A DNA stretch of 64,000 nucleotides, from positions 66,633,857 to 66,697,856 of the forward strand of contig JBANSL010000017.1 of assembly GCA_037127255.1 (NCBI GenBank), given 5' to 3'. Every line of letters starts with the position of its first letter. The first letter of the stretch is position 1. The notes beneath the pieces were generated by a model that was given only the letters and a program-made list of their open reading frames with translations, had not been told where the DNA came from and did no database searches. Made by a program: the position numbers and the translations under genes. The stretch comes from Persicaria tinctoria (taxonomy: Eukaryota > Streptophyta > Magnoliopsida > Caryophyllales > Polygonaceae). Below are positions 33,229 to 43,489 of this stretch, piece by piece.

Positions 33229-34461
33229 TCAGCATATCCAGAGCTCGTCGTCCAACCTGCTATACTCGCCAACCAGCCTGCCGTAACTATCGATAATACC
33301 CAAATCAAACTCGCCCCTTCTCTCGGTAATGAGCACTGGCAAGCTTTCGACATTCACATTGAGCAGACTTCTCCCGGTTTCCTCTTCCCTACTACCGGCT
33401 TTGATCACTGAACTTCCATTATGAGCAACGGAAAGATCATCAGGCTTGCAGGCTGAATCACTTTTATCTTCCACAATTGCATCAACTTCGCAGCTACCTT
33501 TCAACTGATTCTGCATCTGATGAGCCCAAACCATCGATTCAAACTCGCGCATCTCATTGCTATAAGCGTCTTCAGCCTCTTTAGTAAAATTTCCCAACCG
33601 AACTCCAGATACACAGGCTGAATCACTTTTATCTTCCACAATTGCATCAGCTTCGCAGCTACCTTTCAACTGATTCTGCATCTGATGAGCCCAAACCATC
33701 GATTCAAACTCGCGCATCACATTGCTATAAGCGTCTTCAGCCTCTTTAGTAAAATTTCCCAACTGAACTCCAGATACACAGGCTGAATCACTTTTATCTT
33801 CCACAATTGCATCAGCTTCGCAGCTACCTTTCAACTGATTCTGCATCATATGAGCGCGCACAATCAAATTGACCTCTTGCATTTTATTGTTATAAGCTTC
33901 TTCGGCCTGAGGATCACCTGATACACAAGTTGAATCACTGTTACCTTCCGCAAAAGCCTCAGCTTGGCAGCTATTGTTCGACTGTTTGATCTTCTTATAA
34001 CCAGGAAACATCAACTCAAAATCATGCCTTATACTGTGATAAGCGTTTGCTGCCTCTTCAGCAGTATCAAATCTTCCCAAATGAATTTTTTTCCCCTTTA
34101 TTATTGGATGTCTTATCTCAGTCCGCCACCGGCCTGCTTTTGCTCGATAAGCATGACGGGGTCTGTGAAGTTTCACGGATTGTTCAACATCAGCTTTCAC
34201 CGGTCTTTTATCAGCAGCTTTCGGCATGCCTGACTCTGTGCTGTAAACAGCACCAGCCTTCTCCTGCTCAGAACGAGATTCGTACTCCAGCTTCTTTCTG
34301 GTACATGCATCTGCCGCCTCTTGAGGGGTGTTGTAAATGCCCACACACACAAAACCCCTCCTGATCGGATGCTGGATTTTAGCTATCCACTTGCCAGATT
34401 TTAGGCAACTAACAACTGGGTGATTCACAAAATCCGTATCATTTGTGGGCAAAGGAGTCAT
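33229..34461 (-). CDS. AP2-repeat protein 2 (two full modules, tandem half modules)
   Basis: 410 residues from ATG at 34,461. A TGA lies five codons upstream in frame, so this start is sound unless an intron intervenes. Full AP2-like modules lie at about 20-60 (KSGKWIAKIQHPIRR, then GIYNTPQEAADACTRKKLEY) and 102-152 (AGRWRTEIRHPIIKGKKIHL, then FDTAEEAANAYHS). The middle is a 55-residue in-frame tandem repeat starting MQNQLKGSCEADAIVEDKSD at residues 206, 261 and 316. Each full repeat carries a half module (LGNFTKEAEDAYSN). The C-terminus SYGRLVGEYSRLDDELWIC matches the family. It lies between genes 1 and 3 in the same orientation and has the shared upstream block. Confidence 0.8.
   Translation of the reverse strand: MTPLPTNDTDFVNHPVVSCLKSGKWIAKIQHPIRRGFVCVGIYNTPQEAADACTRKKLEYESRSEQEKAGAVYSTESGMPKAADKRPVKADVEQSVKLHRPRHAYRAKAGRWRTEIRHPIIKGKKIHLGRFDTAEEAANAYHSIRHDFELMFPGYKKIKQSNNSCQAEAFAEGNSDSTCVSGDPQAEEAYNNKMQEVNLIVRAHMMQNQLKGSCEADAIVEDKSDSACVSGVQLGNFTKEAEDAYSNVMREFESMVWAHQMQNQLKGSCEADAIVEDKSDSACVSGVRLGNFTKEAEDAYSNEMREFESMVWAHQMQNQLKGSCEVDAIVEDKSDSACKPDDLSVAHNGSSVIKAGSREEETGRSLLNVNVESLPVLITERRGEFDLGIIDSYGRLVGEYSRLDDELWIC
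33436..33870. repeat. 165-bp in-frame tandem repeat inside AP2-repeat gene 2
   Basis: The word AAACTCGCGCATC recurs at 33,541 and 33,706 with a period of 165 bp (55 codons). About 2.5 copies are present and they are nearly identical, so expansion was recent. It multiplies a half AP2 module plus its linker. Confidence 0.9.
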
Positions 34462-35560
34462 TTCATCTACACATCAACTCATACTCAACCTCTTCTTGGT
34501 GAATTCATCTGCAGCCTTTTTGAAGAGATAAATGATGCAAATTGCAAAGTAACAAGAGATTAGAACTTACGAATACCCAAAAGTGTTACATAAATGACAG
34601 AAAACAACATGGTAAGCCATATATTTTTCACATAACAATCTATTTAACAAGAAGCTGCATAAAACTACCTGTAATATTGCCTTTGTCTCAAAATCCACTA
34701 GTGAGGTACAAGGTTAACAATTTCAATGGCGAAATAAAGAAATTTGAGATACTTCAAAGTGTGGTTTTGTGTTAAACAACAAGTCATAATTTTACCCTTT
34801 TAACAATGATAAGAAGGGAAAGCAACAGATGATAATTATCAACAACGATGTCGATCCGGTGAAATTCAACTATACAGAAACTCCATTGAATCCAATTCAT
34901 GCTATGTTCTATTGTTTACACTCGTTGACATTGTTCTCTTCACTGCACAAATCTATAGGCAAACATCGAACAGTTCAGAAAATGAAAATCCATGCCCCAA
35001 TTGCAAAAAGTGTGCCCTATGTCCAATTTAGGGCAAAATTAGGGTAAACCCTAAATGCTCGATTGAATTAGAGTTAAGAATCAAAACTTGCAATAAGAGT
35101 TAAGAATCAAAGATTCAAAGTTATCAACTGTAATCTGAAGTATCCAGATTACCTGACTTTCCATCAGGAAGAGAAATTCCAACTGCTGCTCAATTTCACA
35201 AATATCCTGCACAATTTGCATATAAAAATGAAATTCTAGAGAGGAGAATAAGAGAGGAGCTCAACAAGAAGATGAAGATTCTCAATAAAGTCTGAAATCG
35301 GCATTACCCATTTGATGATGGAGGTATCAAAACGGCACCATGGGCTCTCATGGCATTCCGCATCTTGATCTCCGTACAGAAGAGAGAGAGGAATGAACGA
35401 AGTCCCAAATCAAATTCTTTGGCTCTTCTGACAAAAAAACTTCACATTCTCAGGTGGGGCATGAGATTGACCACTGACACAGTGACACTATAACAGATTA
35501 ACAGGGTTTATGGGTTTATATGTGTTATGGCTTTATATTTCAGTTTGGGCTTGGGTCGGT
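34462..35560 (-). other. Duplicated 5' block of AP2-repeat gene 2
   Basis: This block recurs upstream of genes 3 (41,466-42,590) and 4 (49,705-50,780). Read on -, it shows a donor-like AAATGGGTAATGCC (possible exon 1 ends at 35,308). It also has a 54-bp candidate exon at 35,153-35,206, bounded by TGTGCAG and GTAATC and encoding DICEIEQQLEFLFLMESQ. Close to the start is a decayed AP2 helix (AADEFTKKRLSMS then stop). These are inferred 5' exons or leader; no transcript evidence is available here. Confidence 0.45.
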
Positions 35561-35606
35561 TAGTTTCTTTGGGCTTTGGCCCTTGTCTCTTAGCTTAAAT
35601 ATGCTA

Positions 35607-35825
35607 CTCTCTCCGTTCACCAATAATTATCGTTTGACTTTTCAGCATATTTTTTAATGAGCAAAAAATTATATAGAATATTAAATTTTTATTATTATTA
35701 TTTTTAAATAATATTAAACTTATAACTATAAAGTTATATAAAAAAATAATTAAAAAGTTGGTATTTTATATAGTTTTTAACTCCTTAAAAAACGTGTCAA
35801 AAAGTCAAACGACATTTTTTTACAG
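35607..35825. mobile_element. Stowaway-type MITE, right end degraded
   Basis: The left end CTCTCTCCGTTC follows TA. The interior has the usual TTTTTAATGAGCAAAAA and complementary AACTCCTTAAAAAACGTG words. The right terminus (CGACATTTTTTTACAG) has lost the GGAGGGAG end. Confidence 0.65.
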
Positions 35826-35839
35826 TAGGCAAACAGAAG

Positions 35840-37935
35840 AATGTCTTTGCTTAGCAAATATCACCATTGATCATCCTGACAGATGATGTTACACAATTCC
35901 CTATTCGAAGGGAAAATCAACATATTACAAATATTCCTAGTCCTAGCAATATAGTTGGATGCTGAATTTGATTATCTGAAACAATGTCGGAATTCTATGC
36001 TGACAAAATTCTTCTTCATATTCCGAATCTTTTCAATCACTCTGAAAAACTCCCAATGAGTATTGGTGCTATCGTTGATAGCTTTTATAACTCATAGGCT
36101 ATCCTCTTCAATGATGACATTCCGCAACCCTCTGTCGAATGCTAGCTGAACCCCTGTACAAAATGCAAGAGCTTCTGTTTGGAAAACTGATCCATGTAGG
36201 ATCTTTTCTTGAAAAATTTCCATGACCTGGCATGTACAATCTCTAATAAGGCCCCTTATTTGACAATCGTCGGAGGGTTTAACTGAACTATCTACATTTA
36301 TTTTGTAGATGACCCTAGGTGGTTTAATCCATTTGAGGTTTTTCCTTCTTCTTTATTGCTTGTTAACATTTTTACCCTTTCTCGACAGATTCCAATCCGT
36401 TATATTGCGTATGGTTTGTTGTACTAGAGAGGATGAAGTCTCTAATTTTTTATTGTTCAAAATTACATTATTTCTAAGATCACATATAGCATGCCAAATG
36501 AAGCAGAGATCTTTGAATTGGGCATTTTCATTCTTCCGAGAAACTGTATCTTCTAAGATTGATTGTGTGTCCCCTAATCTTATAAATGAATAACCTATCA
36601 CTCGTTCATATGAGCAATAATTGCCTTAGAGATAGGACACTGCAGGAATAGATGAAGGGAGTCTTCATCAAAACTGTTGCATAGGCAGCATTGAGAGGTA
36701 GCTCTATTAATATACTTGTTCAATCTTAGTTTTGTTGAAAGGCCATCAACCACCATTTTCCAGAGAAGGATCTGGATTTTGGGTGGAAGTTGGAGATTCC
36801 AGATCCATTTACAGTCGTTGTTATTTGGTGCATTATTCACGTTTAGTTTGTGTGCTGATTTAGTTGTGAATTCTCTATTTGCATTCGGTTTCCAAATGAG
36901 TTTGTCTGGCGTATCCTCAGGGATTTGGATTTGTGCAATTGTTTGAGCTACATGGGGTGGGAATAGTTGGTTTAACATTATTATATTTATATTCTATTGT
37001 TTTTGTGCATTAAACTAGAAGACTTTCAGGTTAGAATCGTTATTTCCCTTATAACAATCCAAAGGGAGGTTGTTTACCCAAGGGCCATTCCAAACATTTA
37101 TAATCGTCATTACCAATTATCTAGAGGAAGCCATTTTGAAATCGGTCTCGCAAATTTAGTAGTCGTCCGAACTGCCAAGAGGTGTTTTGGTTTGTTTTTT
37201 GCATAATATTCTCATTTTGAAGGTATTTCTCTTTGATTACTTTAACCCATATATTATTTGAGTCCATGCAAATTTTCCCAAGCAGTTTTATCTGAAGGTT
37301 AATATTCATATCCTCAGCAGATCTAAAGCCAAGTCCCCCTTGCTCTCTTGGAGTACAAATCTTATCCCAGCTAATCAGTGGGATGTAACGTTCAAATTGT
37401 AGTTTGTTCCAGAAAAAAATTCTATTTATTCGATCGGCTTGTTGAAAAACTCCTTTAGGAAGTAAGAAACTTTGCATAAGATAATTCGTTTTTGAGCTAA
37501 GATTAGGGCACATAAGAACAACCCTACCAGCTTGGGATAATGTCGATGCTTTCTATTTGGATAGCTGTTTTCTTAAGTTTTGATGTGCATCCTTAAATAC
37601 ACAGCTTATTACTCTTCCATTAATAATAGGAATTCTAAGTGTTTTTCAAGCCCTCTTGAGAGAGGGATGTGCATTTCTTGCGATAAAGATCTTGCCATAG
37701 CCGAGCTCACGTTTTTGGAGACTTGTATCGAACTTTTGTTGTAATTAATAGTTAGTCCTGAAATATTTGAAAAATTGTTCAGCATATTTTGGATCGTGTT
37801 GAGAGTCTTGTTTAAATCGCTTGCAAAGATTAAGGTGTCATCTAAAAAGGTAAGGAAGGGGATAGGGTATCCCCATGGTGTTACTTTAACTCCAATAAGA
37901 AGTCTTACTAATGAACGGAGGTAGTATAGTTTAAG
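35840..37935 (-). pseudogene. 5'-truncated LINE: RT tail, zf-RVT and RNase H
   Basis: Read on - from the right: FLTFLDDTLIFASDLN near 37,830-37,880 (RT active-site region, with an unusual LDD), then a PLISWDKICTPREQGGLGFR block (37,121-37,513). Next is the zf-RVT region WKPNANREFTTKSAHKL with WIWNLQLPPKIQILLWKM and CCLCNSFDEDSLHLFLQCP (36,598-36,978). An RNase H remnant follows (36,000-36,300: ALAFCTGVQLAFDRGLRN, EFRHCFR). Several stops and frame shifts make it inactive. The endonuclease and most of the RT are gone, as in typical 5'-truncated copies. Confidence 0.85.
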
Positions 37936-37940
37936 TATAT

Positions 37941-38500
37941 TGTTTAGCCCGGTCCATGTTAAACCGGTTCAATGCTTTGTTATGGGGCTGAACCCATCGT
38001 CGTCATTTTGTACTCGCCTCCTCAAGCATTTGCATATCAATATATCATCAAATTATAGAAAACCATTTCAAATCTCTAAACTCTCTCAAACTCAATTGCT
38101 CCTCCTCCTTCAAATCGACCCTTCTATCTTTATAATTGATTTCTAGAGTTGGTTGCCCTCACCTTCAAACTCAAATCCGAGTTTCTAGGTTGAGATTTAT
38201 TCCTAGTTTGCTTGTTAATCGATGGTATCAGAGCAGAACGAGTCCTCGGAGATCAAAACAATGCATCAAATGTTTGAGGATCTGACCGGTGAAGTCGGGA
38301 AGATGACCTCATGCTTCGAAGAAATCAGATAAGTGAACGCGGAGATCAAGCAGAGTGTGTGGAGAATCGAGCGGATGTTCGCCAAGATGCTGGCGGTAAA
38401 GAAGTTGGAGACCGGTCGTTCTTTCCAGGAGAGAGGCTCGCTACCACCGTCACGCAGAGTATGTGTTTCTCTCGTCGATAGCATCGATATAATATATATA
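37941..38500 (+). mobile_element. LTR-retrotransposon 5' fragment: LTR, PBS, gag start
   Basis: TGGTATCAGAGC at 38,223-38,234 is a perfect plant initiator-methionine tRNA primer-binding site. The 280 bp to its left (from TGTTTAGCCCGG at 37,941) is LTR-like. To the right is a gag-like leader with VNAEIKQSVWRIERMFAKML and one stop codon. The rest of the element is missing after about 38,500. No matching second LTR was seen in the window. Confidence 0.75.
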
Positions 38501-39785
38501 AAGTTTATATCCAACATCTAAACAAAAAATTATAAATGTTTAAGACTGAACTGAAGTTATCGGCTAATTCCTCACAAGTCCAAACACTAATTTACAAAGC
38601 ACTCATGTCGGGTAAACCACTAGCGACAAGATGGACTCAACTCATGCTAAGACCTCAAGGTACCAAAGCACACAAAAAATACCAATTTTTTAGGGTGAGA
38701 GAAAAAAAAACACAAGTGATATAAATCCCTCTTGTAAATCTAGATTTTAAGAAAGTTATATTTGATCTTTTGTTACAGAAAACCCAGAAGTGAATTATAG
38801 AACCATCCATGTGCATTGTGGTATTCTTTTAGGTGCCACTCACATCCAGTGGCATTATATGAAATTCAGGATCATTAAAATAAGTATCAACAGAACAGAT
38901 AAAAATGGTATGCAGATGAACACGCACATAGATGATAGATGTGAGCTTCCACAACCCCAAAAACAAATACACCCTAATTAAAGCTTTTGAAATAAAGGTT
39001 GCAATGAGTAACCTTTAACCGTGTAAATTCTTCATGTATAGCTGGACCTAGTAGTACTATAGTAGCTTCCTCGCCTGTAAAGAACCCGCGGTAAAGCTTC
39101 AATTACCAGGATAACTATAACAACTAAAAACAGATTTGACTTCAAATCTGATATTTTAGAAATTAACTGCAATAAAATGCTGATGTGAACTGTGATACCA
39201 TAAATCTCGGCAGAGTAACAACAATTATGAAAAGAAGTTCATGAGAAAAGCAATTGTAATATGCTAAATAATGGGATGAACCCCCGACAGAAGGATGGAC
39301 TATATAACACAATTTATCATTCTGATAATGTTTATTTATAAATAAATTTATTGCCAAAGTTTAGCAATCATTTGCAGAGATAACAAGACGATACAGTTCA
39401 ATACATAAGAAAGACCATGGAATCTTAGTAGAATATTTGTTATCTGTGGATCTTTTCTTCTCCTACAGTCCTACCCCTAGCACTTGCATTCATTTCAGAA
39501 GCATTTTATCTTGCAGGTATAGTTTAAAATAAAGTAATCACTAGCAACTAACAAGATCTATCCCTGGATCTGGAACTTTAGATCTAGTGGAGATTTCATT
39601 ATCATTATATTTAATTATCTTTACCTACAATTTTGTTTTTGGATACAGATTCATGCAAGTGATTTGCCTGAGTTGAATTTCAACAAATCAACTTCATAAT
39701 CACAAGCCAAACACCATAAGCTCATTTTTGTTCAGCCCCTTTCAACACCATCAGAAAAGCAAAACCAAGAACTATTTAGGGGCCA
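38501..39785. other. Shared 3' flank of AP2-repeat genes, no gene seen
   Basis: The part at about 38,530-38,750 (TTACAAAGCACTC, AGCACACAAAAA, ATATAAATCCCTCTTGTAAA) recurs at about 51,340-51,590. The part at 39,687-39,770 (CATAATCACAAGCCAAACAC, AACACCATCAGAAAAGCAAA) recurs at 51,588-51,668. Gene 3 and gene 5 therefore share downstream flanks. The middle has no recognisable gene. Confidence 0.65.
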
Positions 39786-41465
39786 CTAGCAACATTCACG
39801 ACCGTCATCATGCTCTAAGGTCGCATCATCCTTGGACCTGCATAACCAGAGCTCGTCGTCCAGCCTGCTATACTCACCAACCAATTGGCCATAGCTATCA
39901 ATAACATCCGAATCAAACTCTCCCCTTTCCTCTGTAACGAACATTGGCACGCTTTGAACATTCTCATTGAGCATGGTTCCCCTGGTTTCCTCTTCCCTAC
40001 CGGTTTTAATCACTAAGCTTCCATCAGAAGAAGTAGAAGGATCATCATATACGAAGGTTGAATAACTTATACCTTCAGCTTCTTCAGCCTCATCAGCACA
40101 GTACGGTCTTTGAATCTTTTGGGATTGTTCAGGACCTGCTTTCATGTCACGACTATCTTTCGTCTTATGACTAGGAAACATCGAATCAAACTCACGCCTC
40201 TTACTGTCATACGCTTCTTTAGCCTCTTCAGCCGTGCCAAAAGTTCCCAAGTGAACTCTAGCCTTGGTTATTGGATGTCCTATCTTAGTTCTCCACCGGC
40301 CTCCTTCCGTCGGATAAACATGACTCAGTCTTTGATTCTTTTGGGATTGTTCGCCCAAATCACAGATATCCTTCGACTGTTTGCATTTGTTATAAGCTTT
40401 GTCAGCCTGTTCAGTAAAAGTACCCAAGTGAACTCTAGTAGAAACGGAAGGCTCATCAGATACAAAGGCTGGATTGCTTTTACTTTCCACAACAACATCA
40501 ACTTTATAAGCATCTTCAGCCTCTTCAGTACACGTTCCCATGTGAACTCTGGTGGAAACGGACGGATCACCAGATATGCAGGTTGAATGACTTGTACCTT
40601 CCACAACAGCAGCAGCTTCGCAGCTACCCTTATATTGCTTGCGCTTCCTATGAGCACGAACAATCAAATTGACCTCGCGTATTTTATTGTTAAAAGCTTC
40701 TTCAGCCTGAGGATCACCTGATACACAGGTTGAATCACTGTTACCTTCCGCAAAAGCCTCAGCCTTGCAGCTATTGTTTGACTGCTTGATCTTCTTATGA
40801 CCAGGAAACATAAAATCCAAATCATGCCTTATACTGTCATAAGCGTTTGCTGCCTCTTCGGCAGTGTGAAATCCTCCCAAAGTAATGGTTTTCCCCTTTA
40901 TTATTGGATGTCTTATCCCAGTTCGCCATCGGCCTGCTCTTGCCCGATAAGCATGAAGCGGTCTGTGAAGTTGCACTGATTGTTCAACAACAGCTTTCAC
41001 CGGTCTTTTATCAGCAGCTTTCGAAGTGCCTGACTCTGTGCTGTAAACAGCACCAGCCTTTCCTGAACAGACCAGTTTTTGTGAGTCCAGCTCAAGCTTC
41101 GACAAATTATATGCATCTGCAGCCTCATTGGCTGTATCATATGAGCCTAGCTGCAGTCTAACATTGTTATGTTTGATTCTAGCCTCCCACTTGCCCGATT
41201 TCACGCGCCTAATACCCACGTGCTTGTCAATATTCGTAACATCTGTAGGGAAAGAAGCAGCCTTCTCCTGCTCAGAAAGGGATTCATACTCCAGCTTCTT
41301 TCTGGTACATGCATCTGCCGCCTCTTGAGGAGTGTTGTAAATGCCCACACACACACAAACCTTCCTAATCGGATGCTGGATTTCAGCTACCCACTTGCCG
41401 GATTTTAGGCAACTAACAACTGGGTGATTCACAAAATCCGTATCATTTGTGGGCAAAGGAGTCAT
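39786..41465 (-). CDS. AP2-repeat protein 3 (four full modules)
   Basis: 559 residues from ATG at 41,465, with an in-frame TAA immediately upstream. Full AP2-like modules lie at about 20-60, 83-126, 171-221 and 381-431. Half modules (VSTRVHMGTCTEEAEDAY and VSTRVHLGTFTEQADKAY) lie at 303-320 and 341-358. The linkers repeat SDSTCVSGDP-type strings. SYGQLVGEYSRLDDELWLC at 524-542 is followed by a 17-residue tail (RSKDDATLEHDDGRECC) absent from genes 1, 2 and 6. The frame is intact throughout. It is probably a nuclear regulator if the modules fold as AP2 domains, which is an inference. The upstream block matches genes 2 and 4, and the 3' flank matches gene 5. Confidence 0.8.
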   Translation of the reverse strand: MTPLPTNDTDFVNHPVVSCLKSGKWVAEIQHPIRKVCVCVGIYNTPQEAADACTRKKLEYESLSEQEKAASFPTDVTNIDKHVGIRRVKSGKWEARIKHNNVRLQLGSYDTANEAADAYNLSKLELDSQKLVCSGKAGAVYSTESGTSKAADKRPVKAVVEQSVQLHRPLHAYRARAGRWRTGIRHPIIKGKTITLGGFHTAEEAANAYDSIRHDLDFMFPGHKKIKQSNNSCKAEAFAEGNSDSTCVSGDPQAEEAFNNKIREVNLIVRAHRKRKQYKGSCEAAAVVEGTSHSTCISGDPSVSTRVHMGTCTEEAEDAYKVDVVVESKSNPAFVSDEPSVSTRVHLGTFTEQADKAYNKCKQSKDICDLGEQSQKNQRLSHVYPTEGGRWRTKIGHPITKARVHLGTFGTAEEAKEAYDSKRREFDSMFPSHKTKDSRDMKAGPEQSQKIQRPYCADEAEEAEGISYSTFVYDDPSTSSDGSLVIKTGREEETRGTMLNENVQSVPMFVTEERGEFDSDVIDSYGQLVGEYSRLDDELWLCRSKDDATLEHDDGRECC

Positions 41466-42590
41466 TTAGTCTACATATCAACTCATACTCAACCCCTTCT
41501 TGGTGTATTCATCTGCAGCCTTTTTGAAGAGATAAATGATGCAAAGTAACAAGAGATTAGAACTTACGAATATCCAAAAGTGTTACATAAACGGCAGAAA
41601 ACAACATGGTAAGCCATATATTTTTCACATAACAATCTGTTTAACAAGAAGCTGCATAAAACTACCTGTAATATAGCCTTTGTCTCAAAATCCACAAGCG
41701 AGGTACAAGGTTAACAATTTCAATGGCAAAATAAAGAAATTTGAGATACTTCAAAGTGTGGTTTTGTGTTAAACAGCAAGTCATAATTTTATCCTTTTAA
41801 CAATGATAAGATGGGAAAGCAACAGATGATAATGATCAACAACGGTTTCGATCCGGTGAAAGTCAACTATACAGAAACTCCATTGAATCCAATTCATGCT
41901 ATGTTCTATTGTTCACACTCGTTGACATTGTTCTGTTCACTGCACAAATCTCTAGGCAAACATCGAAAAGTTCAGAAAATGAAAAAGCCATGCCCCTTGC
42001 AAAAAGTGTGCCCTATGTCCAATTTAGGGCAAAATTAGGGTAACCCTAAATGCTTGATTGAATTAGAGTTAAGAATCGAAACTACTAACCATAATCCATG
42101 TGCAATCAGAGAAAGCTTATGATATTAAAGTTAAGAATCAAGGATTCAAAGTTATCAACTGTGATCTGAAGTATCCAGATTACCTGACTTTCCATCAGGA
42201 AGAGAAATTCCAACTGCTGCTCAATTTCACAAATATCCTGCACAATTTGCATATAAAAATGAAATTCTCGAGAGGAGAATAAGAGAGGAGCTCAACAAGA
42301 AGATGAAGATTCTCAAGAAAGCCTGAAATCGGCATTACCCATTTGATGATGGAGGTATTGAAACGGCACCATGGGCTCTCATGGCAGTCCGCATCTTGAT
42401 CTCTGTACAGAAGAGCGAGAGCAATGGACGAAGTCCAAAATCAGATTCTTTGGCTCATCTGACCAAAAGAGTTCACATTCTCAGGTGGGGCATGAGATAT
42501 TGAGATTGACCACTGACACAGTGACACTATAACAGGGTTTATGGGTTCAGTTTGGGCTTTGGTCGGTTAGTTTCTTTGGACTTTGGCCTT
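41466..42590 (-). other. Duplicated 5' block of AP2-repeat gene 3
   Basis: Near-copy of the block upstream of gene 2. It holds the candidate 54-bp exon at 42,184-42,237 (DICEIEQQLEFLFLMESQ), a donor-like GGGTAATGCCG near 42,335, and the decayed AP2 helix AADEYTKKGLSMS before a stop just above the start codon. Confidence 0.45.
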
Positions 42591-43489
42591 TTGTCTCTTA
42601 GCTTAAATATGCTTGTTTTCACATTTCATCGCAAAGAAATATTAACAATAAAAAATAAATAATGTATGTTCATCTACAAATAAAAATAAAAGTGATTGTT
42701 TTAATCTTATGATAATTTTTATATAGTTTAATAATAATAAAAATTACTTGCATAACATTATAGGGTTATTTTTTTAAATGAAATTAAAACTCAATCGTTA
42801 ATTAATAATCATAAATTTTAAACAAAACCAAAACAAATTTAATACTCCTCTTAACAAGTCAGAAAGTAGAAACATATCTAATTCGAGTAAGAAAATATGC
42901 AATTGAATTGTTCATCCTCTTAACAAAATATCAAATGCGCAAGCTAAAAAATCTCTAGTCTTAGGCACTAAAGTATTCAAAATAAAACCTAATACATTCC
43001 TCAAAAGAGTTTTATTCTACAGGTAGTGAGTTTAATAATCTAATAATCAGAATCCACATATATATGTCAAACCATTATCTCATATATACTAATTGAAAAT
43101 CATAAAGGATTGTCTCCGCCTCTGCCATTTTCGATGTACGATTGAGCCAGGGTTGGCCCTAAGATTTTTAGGGCCTAAGGAGATATGAAAAGCGAATCTT
43201 TTTTATAAGTAAATATATTCATAATTTTTTTTAAAAATATTAAACAATGCAAAATTTAATTTATTCCATTATTAAATTCAGATTTTATTTTTATTACTAA
43301 AAGGGAAATTACGGACTTTCAGTAGTATATGAATATGATTAATACGACAATCTATCTGTATAACACAACAAAAGATTACGATTTTTAGGTTTACCATTAT
43401 ACATATTTATTAAATTTTATTGTATTTCTTTCCAGTCCTATTTGAAAAACGTGAATTTTCTATTGAGAAATAAAGGTGAAAAAATATTT
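42591..43489. other. Intergenic DNA sharing a repeat with 62,320-62,610
   Basis: The part at about 42,640-42,970 is a diverged relative of about 62,320-62,610 (ATGATAATTTTTATATAGTT, AAATGAAATTAAAACT, AAAAAATCTCTA). No gene is seen. The right side runs into the truncated 3' end of the copia element. Confidence 0.55.

Noticed and set aside
33436..33870. CRISPR-like array
   Set aside because: Repeats are 165 bp, adjacent without spacers and in frame with a gene; this is plant nuclear DNA.
40110..40586. Plus-strand frames across the AP2-repeat genes
   Set aside because: They mirror the codons of the minus-strand genes and recur wherever modules recur.
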